Assembly (NCBI GenBank): GCA_023381015.1 | Contig: JAMCTE010000009.1 | Span: 1-47,340, forward strand | Source of the DNA: Patescibacteria group bacterium | GTDB taxonomy: Bacteria > Patescibacteriota > Microgenomatia > UBA1406 > GWC2-37-13 | Direction: 5' to 3' | DNA length: 47,340 nt | In this document: positions 1 to 13,000 of the stretch, one piece after another | Numbering within the stretch: position 1 is the stretch's first letter | How the letters are laid out: each line of letters begins with the position of its first letter | Program-made: the position numbers and the translations under genes | The notes under the pieces: generated by a model | Database searches by the model: none | Seen by the model: the letters and a program-made list of their open reading frames with translations, nothing else | What the model was told of the DNA's origin: nothing

Positions 1-1017
1 ATTTTGATCAGCCGGCAGTTCATGATAGTAAGATTGAAGATTCGGTGATGAGCCACTTCCGGTATCGGCGATTCTATTGAGATTTCCCGTATCAAATACG
101 GAAGACGTATTATGTACTATTGTTGGGTCTATTATTATTGGCAAGACCCGTTTTGGATCATGAAGCCAGGAGGAGTCAATCTCAATCATCATTGTTTGAT
201 CACCCGTAGGGAGTCCATTAGGCCACCCTACGGGTGTCATTGATTCCCCAAGTAGAGTCTGTCTTGTTGAGTTGCCTGATTTTGTTTGAAATGAATTATC
301 ACTTCCCTGGAATACGTACCAGACTCCATAACTAACATTACCTGCTCCATCTTTTACAAACGGACGCTCGAAATTGAACATATATTGATCTTGAGACTGG
401 ATTCCGGCCTTCGCCGGAATGACAGAGGAGGGTGCATAAAATACCGGCGTTCCATCGGCAGTAATTTTTAGTTTTAAGTTTGTAGTTTTTAGTTTAATCG
501 GTAAACGATTTTCCGAAGGGATTTTATTCAAAATTATCTCTTCTTTAAGGCCATCGGGGATGAGATTGTATTTTGCCTCGATAATATTGTCCTGCGATTT
601 GAAAGAGACATCTTCTGGTTGGAGGAGGCTGCCTTTTTCTCCGGTCAATGTCGCGTTCGTTATAGGAAGATTAAAAGTCAATCTGCTGTTATCGCGAGAT
701 ACCTCAATTGACCCAACGTTTTTATCGACGGAAAATGACGCCGTCATCACGCCATTGACATCGCCGGTATAAGCATAAGGGCCGATCAATTGGCGCTGAA
801 ATGTCAAGGGATTGGGTTTTTTTTTGGTTTCATAAATGAAACCCCTACGAGAGATAATAAAACCAGATATTATTGCCACAAATATAAAACCGGCAAATAC
901 GTAAAAAAATAATTTTTTTATAGGGGTTTGATTCATCAGACCCTTTTTTATATCCTTCCAGGGTTTCATAAATGAAACCCCTACATTGTCTAATTTAGAA
1001 TAAATTTTTTTCTTCAT
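1..1017 (-). CDS. Large membrane-anchored surface protein, N-terminal 339 codons only
   Basis: The frame is open from an ATG at 1017 to the left edge without a stop, so only the N-terminus is present. Residues about 1-35 are basic and precede one strong membrane segment (about 36-56, FFYVFAGFIFVAIISGFII), which suggests an N-in signal anchor with the rest outside. The extracellular part is Ser/Thr/Asn-rich and ends with an IIIDPTIVHNTSSVF stretch of a kind I associate with very long CPR surface proteins (recollection, not a search). The gene starts one base after the stop of the giant upstream gene, so the two are probably co-transcribed. The N-terminus is partly built from small palindromic repeats read in frame (826-848, 921-943, 961-984), and a different palindrome at 397-423 is read as VIPAKAGIQ. 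Function unknown; adhesion or envelope role inferred. Confidence 0.8.
   Translation of the reverse strand, partial: MKKKIYSKLDNVGVSFMKPWKDIKKGLMNQTPIKKLFFYVFAGFIFVAIISGFIISRRGFIYETKKKPNPLTFQRQLIGPYAYTGDVNGVMTASFSVDKNVGSIEVSRDNSRLTFNLPITNATLTGEKGSLLQPEDVSFKSQDNIIEAKYNLIPDGLKEEIILNKIPSENRLPIKLKTTNLKLKITADGTPVFYAPSSVIPAKAGIQSQDQYMFNFERPFVKDGAGNVSYGVWYVFQGSDNSFQTKSGNSTRQTLLGESMTPVGWPNGLPTGDQTMMIEIDSSWLHDPKRVLPIIIDPTIVHNTSSVFDTGNLNRIADTGSGSSPNLQSYYHELPADQN
397..423. repeat. REP-like palindrome (ATTCCGGC-cttc-GCCGGAAT)
   Basis: An 8-bp stem (401-408 with 413-420) closes a cttc tetraloop, flanked by ctgg on the left and gac on the right. It is the same family as the element in aroB at 45320-45347, with compensatory base changes in the stem. 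Confidence 0.75.
826..848. repeat. Small palindromic repeat of the GTAGGGG type
   Basis: ggtttcat-aa-atgaaacc followed by cctac. On the minus strand it reads GTAGGGGTTTC... and is translated in frame as RRGFIYET in the partial surface protein. Confidence 0.75.
921..943. repeat. Small palindromic repeat of the GTAGGGG type
   Basis: taggggtttga-ttca-tcagaccc, an 8-bp stem with one mismatch. It is read in frame on the minus strand as GLMNQTP. Confidence 0.7.
961..984. repeat. Small palindromic repeat of the GTAGGGG type
   Basis: gggtttcat-aa-atgaaaccc, a 9-bp stem, followed by ctac. It is read in frame on the minus strand as VGVSFMKP. Confidence 0.75.
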
Positions 1018-1018
1018 A

Positions 1019-4000
1019 TTAATTTATGATCAGCCAGTTGAACTTGATTGCCGAGGTTGATGGACTGTTGGTAACGACTTTAAAGTATGGTTTGTCGACA
1101 TTGAACTGCTTGTCGGATACGGTGAGGCCCGCCTGCGGCAAGCCTACGGCGGGCGAAGTTGGCGTGATATAGATGAGGGAGTCTTTTTTGACGTTGTTGT
1201 TATAGATGATGATTTCGTTGGAATTGGGCGGGATGAAGGCGATCCCGGCCGACGTCGTGGCCGTATCTATAGCCGGCGCGAAAATGCCGTTGACGCTGAA
1301 GTTGTCCGGAGCCGAGATCACCTGGGCAGAGGAGGTCGCATCCAGATATTTCGGTACCTGGAGATTGCCGATGATGTTCAGGTTGCCGGCGAGATCAAGA
1401 GTATCGGAATTGATCGGTTTTATCACGTTGGTGGAAACTCCGCCTTGGGCGATCAGTTGACCTTGGGTGGTAATCGTGCCATCGCGGGCGATGGTGACGC
1501 CGCCGTCAAAGAAATTTATTTTGTCCAAAGCCGACAGCTTCAGCTCAGAGGCCAGGGAGATCACCGAGTTGTTTTCGATCATGGTCGATCCGGTCAAAAT
1601 CGAATTGGAAACGGAAAGGTTATAGAGATTGCTGTTTCCCGTGACAGTAAGTTGATCCAACGTAGGGGTTTGATTCATCAAACCCGTACCCGTATTGGTC
1701 GAGGTGGTTGAATTGGTCAAATTGGCCAGATTGGTTGAGGTGGTCAGATTTTGGTAGTCGGCCGCATTTGGTGAAGGTTGATTACGGATGTCGGCGATTA
1801 GTTTCTGGATATCGTTGATGTTAGACGACAGATTTTGCAGGTTGGAATTTTGGTCAGCCAAAGTCGAGGAGGCCGAGGCGACTTGGTTTTCCAGCTGGTT
1901 GATGTTGTTGGATTGGACGTTGCCCGCGATTAACGTTCCTGAAATCGATGCGGTGTTAGAGTTCAAATTATTACTGGCAATATTATTGGCGTTGAGGGTG
2001 CCGGAGATGGTGGCGTCGTTGTTGATCGAAAGCGACTGGGCGACGACCTGGCCGGCAAACGAGGCGTCTCCGGAGGCGTCGATCGTCGTCACGGTTTTAC
2101 CCTCAAAGCCTTTGATGATCAGTTTGGCGAGTTGGCCGCTGTCGGATGATGTTGGCGCGGTCGGAGAAAGTTGAGCGGTCGGGGAGGCATCAGACGATGA
2201 GTGATTGAGGTCGATTGTGATGTCGCCGTTTTGCGGATGGATGGTATTCGTCTGTATTTCATTCAGTTTAGCCGTTCCTGTTGCCGTGATGTTGCCAGTC
2301 TCGACGACCGGCGAGACGATTTTTTGGCTGGCATTGATGTTTTCCGCGACCAAGTCCATCGTATTGACGGCGCCGGCTTTGAGATTGCCGATGACGGCAG
2401 TCGAGTAAGCCGCGGCGTTGTTGAGCTGTTGGCCGGTGGCGTCGATCACCTGGTAGGTGGCGCCTGAGACCGTCGCTACTTTTTGGACGACTGCCGAAGT
2501 GAGATCGCTAGGACTCGGTAGTGCGATTGAGTTGTCGACCAGAGCCAAGACACTATCTCTGTTTTGACCAGGACTCCAACTGTCAAGAGATTTGGCGACT
2601 GTCCGGTCGCCTGGTCTGGCTTTCATGGCTTCGCCGGGAATGTCAGATGAAGTCAACATGTCTCCCGGCTGGATCGACGGTGAGTCAGAGGCAATTTTGA
2701 CCGGTACGCGTCCGGCCAGGGCCAACAGCCGTCTATCATCGGCCTGGATGCCAAGGGTTTGCCCGGCTTGGGTAGAGATGATTCCGGCGATCTGAGGATC
2801 GTTGGCGCTATTTGATTTTCTCAATATCGGGACGCCGTAAGCGTCGAGTTGTCCGGTCATGGCGACGACGTCAGCGGCGCCGATATTCTGGTCGTTGACG
2901 GCATAGTATTCTGCCAAATCAGCGCCGAAGACAACGGCATCAAGTTTTAGTTGTTGTGTTTGTCCGGTTAAGTTATAGAGCCTGACGTTTTGGCTGTCGA
3001 TTTGCTGGATTTTGAAGCCGTTATTCCAGTTTATTTGTACGTTATAAAGCGTTGGCGTATATCCGGCGTTGTCGCTCGTCAAGATCACCCGGTATTGGAT
3101 ATAGTTGTTGGGGGTTGAGGCGATCGTCGCTCCTGTCGAGTTGGTCAGGAATCTGTTGGCGACGATATTGTCGAAATAGAAATAATTGGCGCTGTCGCCC
3201 ATATTAGTGATTCTTAGGTATTTGACTCCGTCTCTTTCGTTAGGCGGGATCTTGGAAATATCCCAATAAACTTTCTGCCAAGTGTTTGGGGCGGTAATAT
3301 TAAAGGTCTGTTCGTGTTCAGTGGGAACAGTCTCACCAAAACCAACTTTAACGGTATTACCAGACTCAGCTGACATGAGCCAAAGGGTGATGTAATCATA
3401 GTTGCTAAGGTCAGTCGCTCCCATAATGTTTCCGACATATCCTCCATTTTGAGTTGGTTGTACTAACGTGAAATTATTAGCATTCGACTCATCTTCATCT
3501 TCATAATAATTGACATTTCTTGTCGGGTCAGATGGAGTAGTATTGTTGGACATGACAGCGTAGTAAATTCTTTCATTGGTGCCGTCGTGGCCACCATACC
3601 AAGCTTTATATGTGCCGTTGTCGTCTATAACTGCTGGGAATAATGCATGAGTCTGATCACCTACGCCAGTCGCCGTACCAAGCGGTATTTGTCCAAAAGC
3701 CGACGAAGTATTTGAGTTAGACGGCGTAACGTTGTTTACTTTTGTCCAAGTTAATCCGTCAGGTGAGGTTGCCTGGTAAATTCTCCAATTTGAGCCATCA
3801 TGACCACTATAAAACATTTCATAAGTCGAACCGTCCTTAAATACGGCAGAAGCGACAACGTGAGTGTCATCACCATAACCGTTAGTTCCTAAAGCAAGCC
3901 GACCATTTGTTGTCGTTGAGTTTGAAGCAGGTGGGATCGTGTTATCTAATTTGGTCCAGGTTAGTCCATCGGGAGAAGTGGCATAAAACACACGACGGTA

Positions 4001-7000
4001 CGTACCGTCACCTCCAGAATACCACATCTTGTACGTTGATCCATCTTTGATTACTGACGAGTAAAGTATGTTGTTAACATCTCCTCTTCCAGCAGTTGCT
4101 CCCAATGGTATTTTTCCATTAGTTCCGGTCGTGTCAGAGTTGGCAGGAATCGTATTGTCGTATTTAGTCCATGTTAATCCGTCTGGTGATGTGGCATAAT
4201 AAACTCGCCAAACACTAGAAGCGTCCATTCCAGAATACCACATCTTGTACGTTGATCCGTCTTTGATGACTGCGGGAGAATGAACGCCGTTAACATCTCC
4301 ACGTCCCGCAGTCGCCCCAAGCGGGATTCGACCGTTGGTTCCGGTCGTGTCGGAATTAGCAGGCTTAGTATTGTCATACTTTGTCCATGTTACACCATCA
4401 GTTGATGTAGCATAGTAGATCCTCCAATTCGAGCCGTCTGGTCCGGAATACCACATTTTGTACGTTGATCCGTCTTTGATTACGCTCGGTTTTTCAATAT
4501 TAACCGTGTCTCCACGTCCTGCAGTCGCTCCAAGCGGGATCTGCCCGTTGACTCCGGTTGTATCAGAGTTAGCACCGGCAACATTATTATATTTATTCCA
4601 AACTCCGTTTGGCGTCGATAGGGAAGTGCTGCCGGAATAGACCGCGGCATTGGTCGGCGTCCAGTTGGACGGCGTGTTGGCGTTATCCAAGGTCACCAGG
4701 CTGGCGCTACTGGTTGCCGGCAACCATTGTTCCCAGCTGCCATCGGTAGAGTTGTTGGAAGGACCCGATCTGGTCTGCAGTTCAACCAATCCATAAGGAG
4801 TTTGGTTAGCCAACCAAGAAATATCATGGTATTCGGCGGCATTTGGAGTGGCAATTTCGTCGGAAACAAACACAGAGTAATTATTACTGGAAGGAGTGAT
4901 CGTACCGACGTTATAAGTCGGGGATGTGTTGCCGGAAATGGTCGATCCGTAGTTGACGGCGATTATGCCGGTTCCGCCGTTTCCTCCCCAGGCGTATCCG
5001 CCTAAATCGGACCAACCTCCTGCATATGTAGATTGAGCTCCATTCGTACCTCCGCTTCCGCCATTGGCATGGACGTTGCTGTTTGTGCCGAGATTGACAG
5101 TATTTCCTTGTAATAAGATAGATCCGCCAGCGCCTCCTCCTCCTCCTCCCGAAGGAATTGCCGTACTGCTTCCACCGCTTCCGGCGCCTCCTCCTCCTCC
5201 ATCTGAGCCGATGTATCCTGAAACCGTGATTATGTTCGCTGAAATATAGACAATACCTCCGCCTGTTCCGCCATTGCCACCTGTTTGATTCCATCCGCCG
5301 TTATAACCATAAGAACCGCCTCCTCCTCCTGAACCGAAATACAACTTATTCAAAGTGCTATTTCCACCGGTCGGATAATATGTACCAGCGTAACCTGGAG
5401 TACCGCAGTTTGACCCGGACCTGGTGCCTGCTGCTCCATTTGTACCATAGGCTCCACCTCCACCGCCCGAGCATCCTTGAGGAGCGCCATTTGGTTGTCC
5501 GCCTCCGCCTCCGCCTTCAGGATTGACAGTATAAGTATTCGTCGTTCCCTCTAGGGTGGTTGAAGCTCCCTGATAGCCGCCGTAATATCCTTGGACTCCT
5601 CCTGGATATCCGCTTGCACCTTGGCCGATGCTGCCATCTATATTGACCGCACCAGAAGCCCTGAAGAACATTACGCCGCCCTTGGCACCATTATATGCCG
5701 AAGCATAAAAAGACACGCCGGAGTCGAGAGTCAGATTATGATAATTAGGTACTCTTTGGAGCATGACTCTTTGGGTGCCGTCGGTCGTTCCAAGATTCGT
5801 GTCGTCTGTCGGATTATTTCCGTAATATTTCGTTTTTGCAGTCGTGAAAGTAATGACATTTTGGTTGATGTTTTGGATTCTCAAAGTTTCCCAATTTCCT
5901 ACATTTGAATGTGCGGTTGCCGTTCCCTGCAGATTGATAATCAAAACTTCGTCGCCGATTGCCAAACAGCTTGAAGAGGGGGTGACACTTAGGGTCGCCG
6001 TCTGCGAAGTCATGGCGACAATGTTGTAGTTGACGGCGTCACCGCCATCGGCACAATAACGCCCGGCAATCCTATTGGTGGTGTCAACGACCGTACTCAC
6101 GCTGATTTCGACGTCGCCGTCGGCTCCATTGCCGGTATTGATGGCGCTGCTTAAACTAACGCCTGTTTCTAATTTGTTGACGTTGACGCTTTTATAGTTG
6201 TCGAGATTTATTGAATTGATAATCAATCTGGCGCTTGGATCATAGACGTCAAAACCGTTTTGATTGGACAGTTTATCCGTGACCGTCTGCGTCCCCGAAG
6301 CCGTAGTGTAGGTGATGGTGACGTTGGAAAAGGTGGGTGTCACCGACGGACTGGTGGTTGTCAAAATCGCCCGATACATAATATAGTTATTGGCAGTTGA
6401 AGTGATAGTCGCGCCAGCATTATTCGACAGGTCGTTTTCGGCGACGATGCTATCGATATAGAAGCTGTTGCCGGCAACGCTTGAGGTAAAACGTATTTTA
6501 GTGACGGAGCTTCTTGATCCGGCGGCAATATCGGATATATCCCAGTATATTTTCTGCCAGGTATTGGCATTGTTGATGGTGAAAGATTGCTGTTGTTCGT
6601 TACCAGTAGTTTGGCCAAAACTTAGAGTGATGACGTTTCCAGCAACTGCCGAGCTCACCCAAGCGCTAATATATTGGTAAGAAGAGATATTTGTTGCGGC
6701 AATCGTCCTTTCTGCGTATCCGTTGGCAGCGGTCGTCGTAATTTTAGTATTGACATTTGGGGCTCCAGTGACGTCTTCATCCTCATAATAATTGACATTA
6801 CGGGTTAGCTGCCCATCAGTTACGGTAGCATTTGTTCCTACCCAGTTGGTATAGGTGTTGGCATCGTCAAGAACTAGTTGGGAAGTAGTCGGTTTCCATG
6901 CCTCCCATGTGCCGTCGGTAGAGTTGGTCGTGTTACCGGATCTGGTTTGCAGTTGGACCATGGTTCCTGTCGGTAGGTTTTGCGCCCAAGCAATGGTGCT

Positions 7001-10000
7001 AAAGGCCGTCGCTCCGGTCGTGGCAATTTCTTTGGAGATATAGACATTATATGGATTGTAGTTGCCGGTGCTTGAATCGACGCTGTAAGCCGGAGAGGTT
7101 GATCCGGAAATGGTCGCCGTATCATAGGCGGCAATAATCCCGACTCCGCCATTTCCTCCATACGAGACGGTATTGTAGTTACACCACGTATCTCCTCTCG
7201 AACAGGCAGAATTCTGTCCGCCGGTTCCTCCAGAGGCAGTCACTTTTGAGGCCCCTAAAGTTAAAGTGCCGCCGACGATCTTTACCGATCCGCCAGCGCC
7301 TCCTCCTCCTCCTCCGGATGGGATGGCGGTTGATGATCCGGCTGAGCCGGCGCCACCATTGGCACCGTTAGACTGGACTGTTCCTGAGACGGTTAAAGTG
7401 CTTGCCGCCACATAGATAATTCCTCCTCCTCTTCCGCCTGTACCACCTGACTGATTCCAATTGGTACCATCGTAACCAATATCGCCTCCACCGCCGGCTG
7501 ACCCCATATAGAGTTTAGTGAGACTGTTGTTTCCTCCACTTGGATAAGCAGGTCCGGCAGCTCCGACGGTTCCGCAGCTTGTCCCGGATCTTAAGCCAGC
7601 GGTGCCGGCTGTTCCGTAACCAGCTCCACCACCACCGGAACAGTTGCCTCCTCCTCCACCTCCTCCACCTCCGCCTTCAGGATTGGCGGTTGTTGCCGTT
7701 CCGGTATTTTCGAATGAAGTTGACTCGCCTTGATAAGATGAAGAAGAGACAGTTCCGGCGCCACCTCTATATCCATAACCCGAAGAATTGATATTACCAT
7801 TGACGTTGACTGCTCCGTTTGCCCTGAAGAATATCACTCCGCCTTTTGATCCATTGTATGCGGTTGGAACCATACTTACTCCAGAATTTATTGTCACATT
7901 GGTATAGTTTGGTACTCTTTGCAACATCACCCTTTGAGTTCCAGTAACAGTTCCTAAATTACTATCATCATTGGCATTGTTACCGTAGTAGTTTTGTTTT
8001 GGAGTAGTAAAGGTGACGACATTAGAGGAAACACTCTGAACGATTAATGTTTCCCATTTACCGACATTGCCATAAGCACTAGAAGTTCCTTGCAGATTGA
8101 TCAAAAGGACCTCATCGTTAGCCGCCAGACATCCGGCCGACGGAATGCTGACTAATGTGGCGGTTGTTGATGTTAATGATGTGACGTTGTAGTTGACAGC
8201 ATCACCGCCATCAACACATGTACGGCCACTGATTAAATTAGTGCCATTAATGCTAGTATTAACAGTGACTGTAATTGCACCGTCAGCTCCGGTACCGGTC
8301 GAATACATTGAATAAGGCAAAGTTGTCGGAACTGTTGGTCTAGCAGTCTGGTTTTGGACAGAAGCGTTGGGATCAATTATACTGTCGGCATCAATCGTAT
8401 AAGTTGTTCCTGCCGTGTTGGTCAAATTGATTTTAACCTGAGACAGGGTAGGCGAGTTGAGAGTATTGGTAGTTGACAAAATTGCACGATATTGAATGTA
8501 ATTATTAGCGGTTGATGTAATTGTTGATCCGGTGTTGGTCGCCAGGTCAGATTCTGCCTTGATATTGTCAAAATATACAATATTGCCGTTCGTGACATTT
8601 GTGATACGAAGCTTGGTAACGGCGTTTCTTGATCCGGCGGCGATGTTTGAGATGTCCCAGTAAACTTTTTGCCAGGTATTGGCAGCGTCGATCGTAACCG
8701 TCTTTGTTTGTTCGTTACCGGCAGTCAAGCCAAATCCCAAAGTGACCACTTGACCAGGTGCGGCGCTTCTTAACCAAAGGGATATATATTGATAAGATGA
8801 GATATCAGTTGAACTTATTGTCCTTTCTGCATAACCATTGGCAGCCGTTGCCGTGGTTTTAATTAGATTATTCGCGTTTGGTTCGTTTTCATCTTCGAAA
8901 TAAGAAACATAACGGGCGACATCGCCAGCCGCTACGGTATCGTTAGTACCAACCCAGTTCGATGGAGTATTGGCGTTGTCAAGTAAGAGTTGAGAAGTAG
9001 TCGGTTTCCAAGCCTCCCAGGTGCCGTCGGTCGAATTTGCCGTTGCACCGGAGCGGGTCTGCATTTGAATGGTTGTGCCTGATGGCAGATTTTGTGTCCA
9101 GGAAATATTGTTGAAAGAGGCCGTGTTTGGGGTATTGATCTCTTTGGATATATATATGGCGTAAGAATTATAAGAAAAAGAAATTGTATTGTAGCTTGGG
9201 TTACTGTTGCCGCTTATACTGCTTGTTGAGCCGATGGTAATAATCCCGACTCCGCCATTTCCTCCATACGAGACGGTATTGTAGTTACACCACGTATCTC
9301 CTCTCGAACAGGCAGAATTCTGTCCGCCGGTTCCTCCAGAGGCAGTCACTTTTGAGGCCCCTAAAGTTAAAGTGCCGCCGACGATCTTTACCGATCCGCC
9401 AGCGCCTCCTCCTCCTCCTCCGGATGGGATGGCGGTTGATGATCCGGCTGAGCCGGCGCCACCATTGGCACCGTTAGACTGGACTGTTCCTGAGACGGTT
9501 AAAGTGCTTGCCGCCACATAGATAATTCCTCCTCCTCTTCCGCCTGTACCACCTGACTGATTCCAATTGGTACCATCGTAACCAATATCGCCTCCACCGC
9601 CGGCTGACCCCATATAGAGTTTAGTGAGACTGTTGTTTCCTCCACTTGGATAAGCAGGTCCGGCAGCTCCGACGGTTCCGCAGCTTGTCCCGGATCTTAA
9701 GCCAGCGGTGCCGGCTGTTCCGTAACCAGCTCCACCACCACCGGAACAGTTGCCTCCTCCTCCACCTCCTCCACCTCCGCCTTCAGGATTGGCGGTTGTT
9801 GCCGTTCCGGTATTTTCGAATGAAGTTGACTCGCCTTGATAAGATGAAGAAGAGACAGTTCCGGCGCCACCTCTATATCCATAACCCGAAGAATTGATAT
9901 TACCATTGACGTTGACTGCTCCGTTTGCCCTGAAGAATATCACTCCGCCTTTTGATCCATTGTATGCGGTTGGAACCATACTTACTCCAGAATTTATTGT

Positions 10001-13000
10001 CACATTGGTATAGTTTGGTACTCTTTGCAACATCACCCTTTGAGTTCCAGTAACAGTTCCTAAATTACTATCATCATTGGCATTGTTACCGTAGTAGTTT
10101 TGTTTTGGAGTAGTAAAGGTGACGACATTAGAGGAAACACTCTGAACGATTAATGTTTCCCATTTACCGACATTGCTGTAGGCAGTTGATGTCCCTTGGA
10201 GATTGATGATAAGAATTTCGTCGCCTACGGCTAGACAACCGGCTGACGGAGAAGAAGTCAAGGTGGCTGTGGTCGATGTTAAAGTGGTGATGTTGTAGTT
10301 GACCATGTCGCCGCCGTCAGCACAAGAACGGCCGCTAATAAGGCTGGTCGCATTCATGTTGGTTGTTACTGAGACAGTAATCGCTCCATCAGCACCTGTC
10401 CCAACAGAGTTATTTTGATACTGTAAGGTAACAGTCGTCACCTTATTCTTCTGGGTGTATGACGGATTGAATTGGTTGTTTAGGTTATTGACGATCGTGT
10501 TAGCCCAAGACTGGATATTTTTCCAGGTATTGGTAATCGTGTCATAGACCCAGCCGACGATCGAAAGATCATTGGTAGTTTGCGTATGGTTGATGTTTAT
10601 ATATCCACCGTTGGCGATGTTGGCTGAAGTTGACGTGTACATCGTCATATCAAGGGCAATCCTGTGAAATGCACTGTCCTGGCCGTACAACCAGAGGTCT
10701 CCGGTCGTGACATTATTGGTGGTGGTTGTATTGTTGTAATAAACCGTTCCTGGAACTACCGCAATTCCTTGTTCAGTAGTCGGGTTAGAAGAGATTCCTG
10801 AGAGAGTGATGCTGCCGTCATGGTTAACTGTAAATTTGGTGACGCCAGAAGCAGAGGCAGTCAACAAAGCCTGATCTCCGGTTTCGTTGAGGATGGTCAA
10901 AGCTTTTCCCGGGACTGCCCCTTGGACGTCCAGTTTGCCGACGGGCGTTTGGTTGCCGATGCCAACGAGTCCTGAATCATAAGCCATCAAGGCGCCGCCG
11001 GTGATTTTAAAAGAATAGCCGCCGAAGTTGGTGGTGCCGGCCGGATCAAGGCCATAGTTGGGATTGTCTTTGTCCAAATAGTACTGGGCGCCGACCGTGC
11101 CGGCGACATCCAGTTTGTACGCCGGGGTAGTGGTGCCGATGCCGACGTTGCCGAGCGAGTCGATCGTCAATCTGTCGGTGCCGTTGGTCGTGAACCTCAA
11201 AACATTAGTTGTCGCCAAGTACATACCCGTGTTGGCGCTTGATGAATAAGAATAGGTTGGAGCCGTTACCGTTCCGGTTGATCCTAGGGCTTGGAGGAAA
11301 TTGGTCAAGTTATTTGAATTGAAGTTGATGTTTCCCGATGCGGCACTGATCGTAATATCTCCGGCCGTGTTGGTTATGCTGGATGTGGCTCCGGCAATAT
11401 CCAATTTGGCTTGAGGGTTGTTGGTGCCGATGCCGACGTTGCCTGTGTCTCCAACATATAACGCCGCATTGGCATCTCCCGATTGGGCATAAACATAAAA
11501 ACGGCTGCCGGTAGTCGGTGTCACAAAGTATCCGGTCGGTGCGGTTGTCACCTGAGTCGAGGAGCGCAGCCTGACCCAGTATTTAGTAACGCCATTTACA
11601 GTTGTCGTTGTCCAGTCAGATGGAGCTGTAAAAGTGATCGTCCCGGACTGGGTCAAACTGCTCGTATTATCGGTCGAGGTAAAACTCGTCCATGACCCGT
11701 TCCAGTATTCGCGAACCAAAGTAACACCAACACCAACAGTTGCTAGGTTGACATTGATTGTCGCGAAAGGATGGTCAAGGCCAAGGTACAGAATATCAAC
11801 CGACGGATTGGCGACTTGGAAAATTGTGAACGGAGTACCGGCATTGGTGGCGGCTTCGGTTGTATCATCAGTGTATGACGTGCCGTTATAATAGAAGACT
11901 TTATCAAAAGCCGATGGTTTTAGAGTAGTGACGCCGCCATCACCAATCAGGACATCCTGGTTGTTGGCTCCGTCATAAAATCCAGCCACATCTCCGACAG
12001 AGTTGATTTTTACGGTTAGCTTTTGGGAGGGTGAGGTGGTGCCAATGCCGACCTGATCGTTTTTCAGGGAAAGAGTGTCGAGAGCTGTCCCAAGAGTGTT
12101 ATATGAAGCTAAAGTTAAACGACCGTATTGATAACCGTTATTATCAAATACGCTGTATATTTTTCCTGAAGTATAGGTGTTGATTCCGTCGCCGACCGAT
12201 CCGTAAAAAGTGATGGCATTACCGGTACCGATCGCGTCGGATTTATTGGCACTAAGTTTTAAAATGTCACTGATACCGCTCGAACTTTGATTAATCTGCA
12301 GTTTGGTTGTCGGCGTCGTTGTATTTATTCCGACATTTCCTCCATTCAAAATGGTGAAAACAGGATTTAGGCCGGTGTTGCCGCCAACGGACGTTTGAAC
12401 GTTGAAATTGTCGCCATTTAGGATATTTACATTTGCCGGAGAACTGCCCCTGAATGACAAACTTCCTGAAGTTGAAGCATTTCCGGCAATGTCGAGTAAA
12501 GCGGTCGGATTAGTTGTCCCGACACCAACATTGCCGCCGTTATCTAGATATAATCCAGTCGTACCATTTGGAGACAGTTGAATCGGTCCGGTTGTCGTTC
12601 CTCCTATTGTGAAAGGCTGCATGTTAGTGGTGCCGAGGTTGCCGTTTCCGGTCAGATAGGTGGCGACGTTGGCCAGTGATCCCGCGATTGACGCCGTTGG
12701 AGTTCCGGAATTGACATTAAGGAAGGCGAATTTCGACGAAGTCGTCGCTGAGGCAGGATTACTTGTACCTATAAAAGCGTCGAGCGTATTATTTATCGGA
12801 TATAGGGCTCCACCGCTTGTTGTCCATAGGCCGAAAGTCTGCGGATTAGTCCACGACAGACCGCCTGATCCGTTGGTTGTCAGAGAGTATCCGCCGGTTT
12901 GTGCGCCCGGCCAGGTATAGGTAATGCCGTTGAGTTGGGTGGTGCCGATGTTGGTCAGATTTCCCGAAGCGTCGATCCTTTGCGTGCCGCCGGTTTTGAC

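Noticed and set aside
7540-9906. Small ORFs duplicated on both strands within the repeats (e.g. 7540-7791 and 9646-9897)
   Set aside because: They are shadows of the Gly-rich coding sequence, whose GGN codons read as long open frames in other frames.
7133-10176. Insertion sequences or a composite transposon formed by the two 938-bp repeats
   Set aside because: The repeats are in-frame coding modules with no transposase or terminal inverted repeats.
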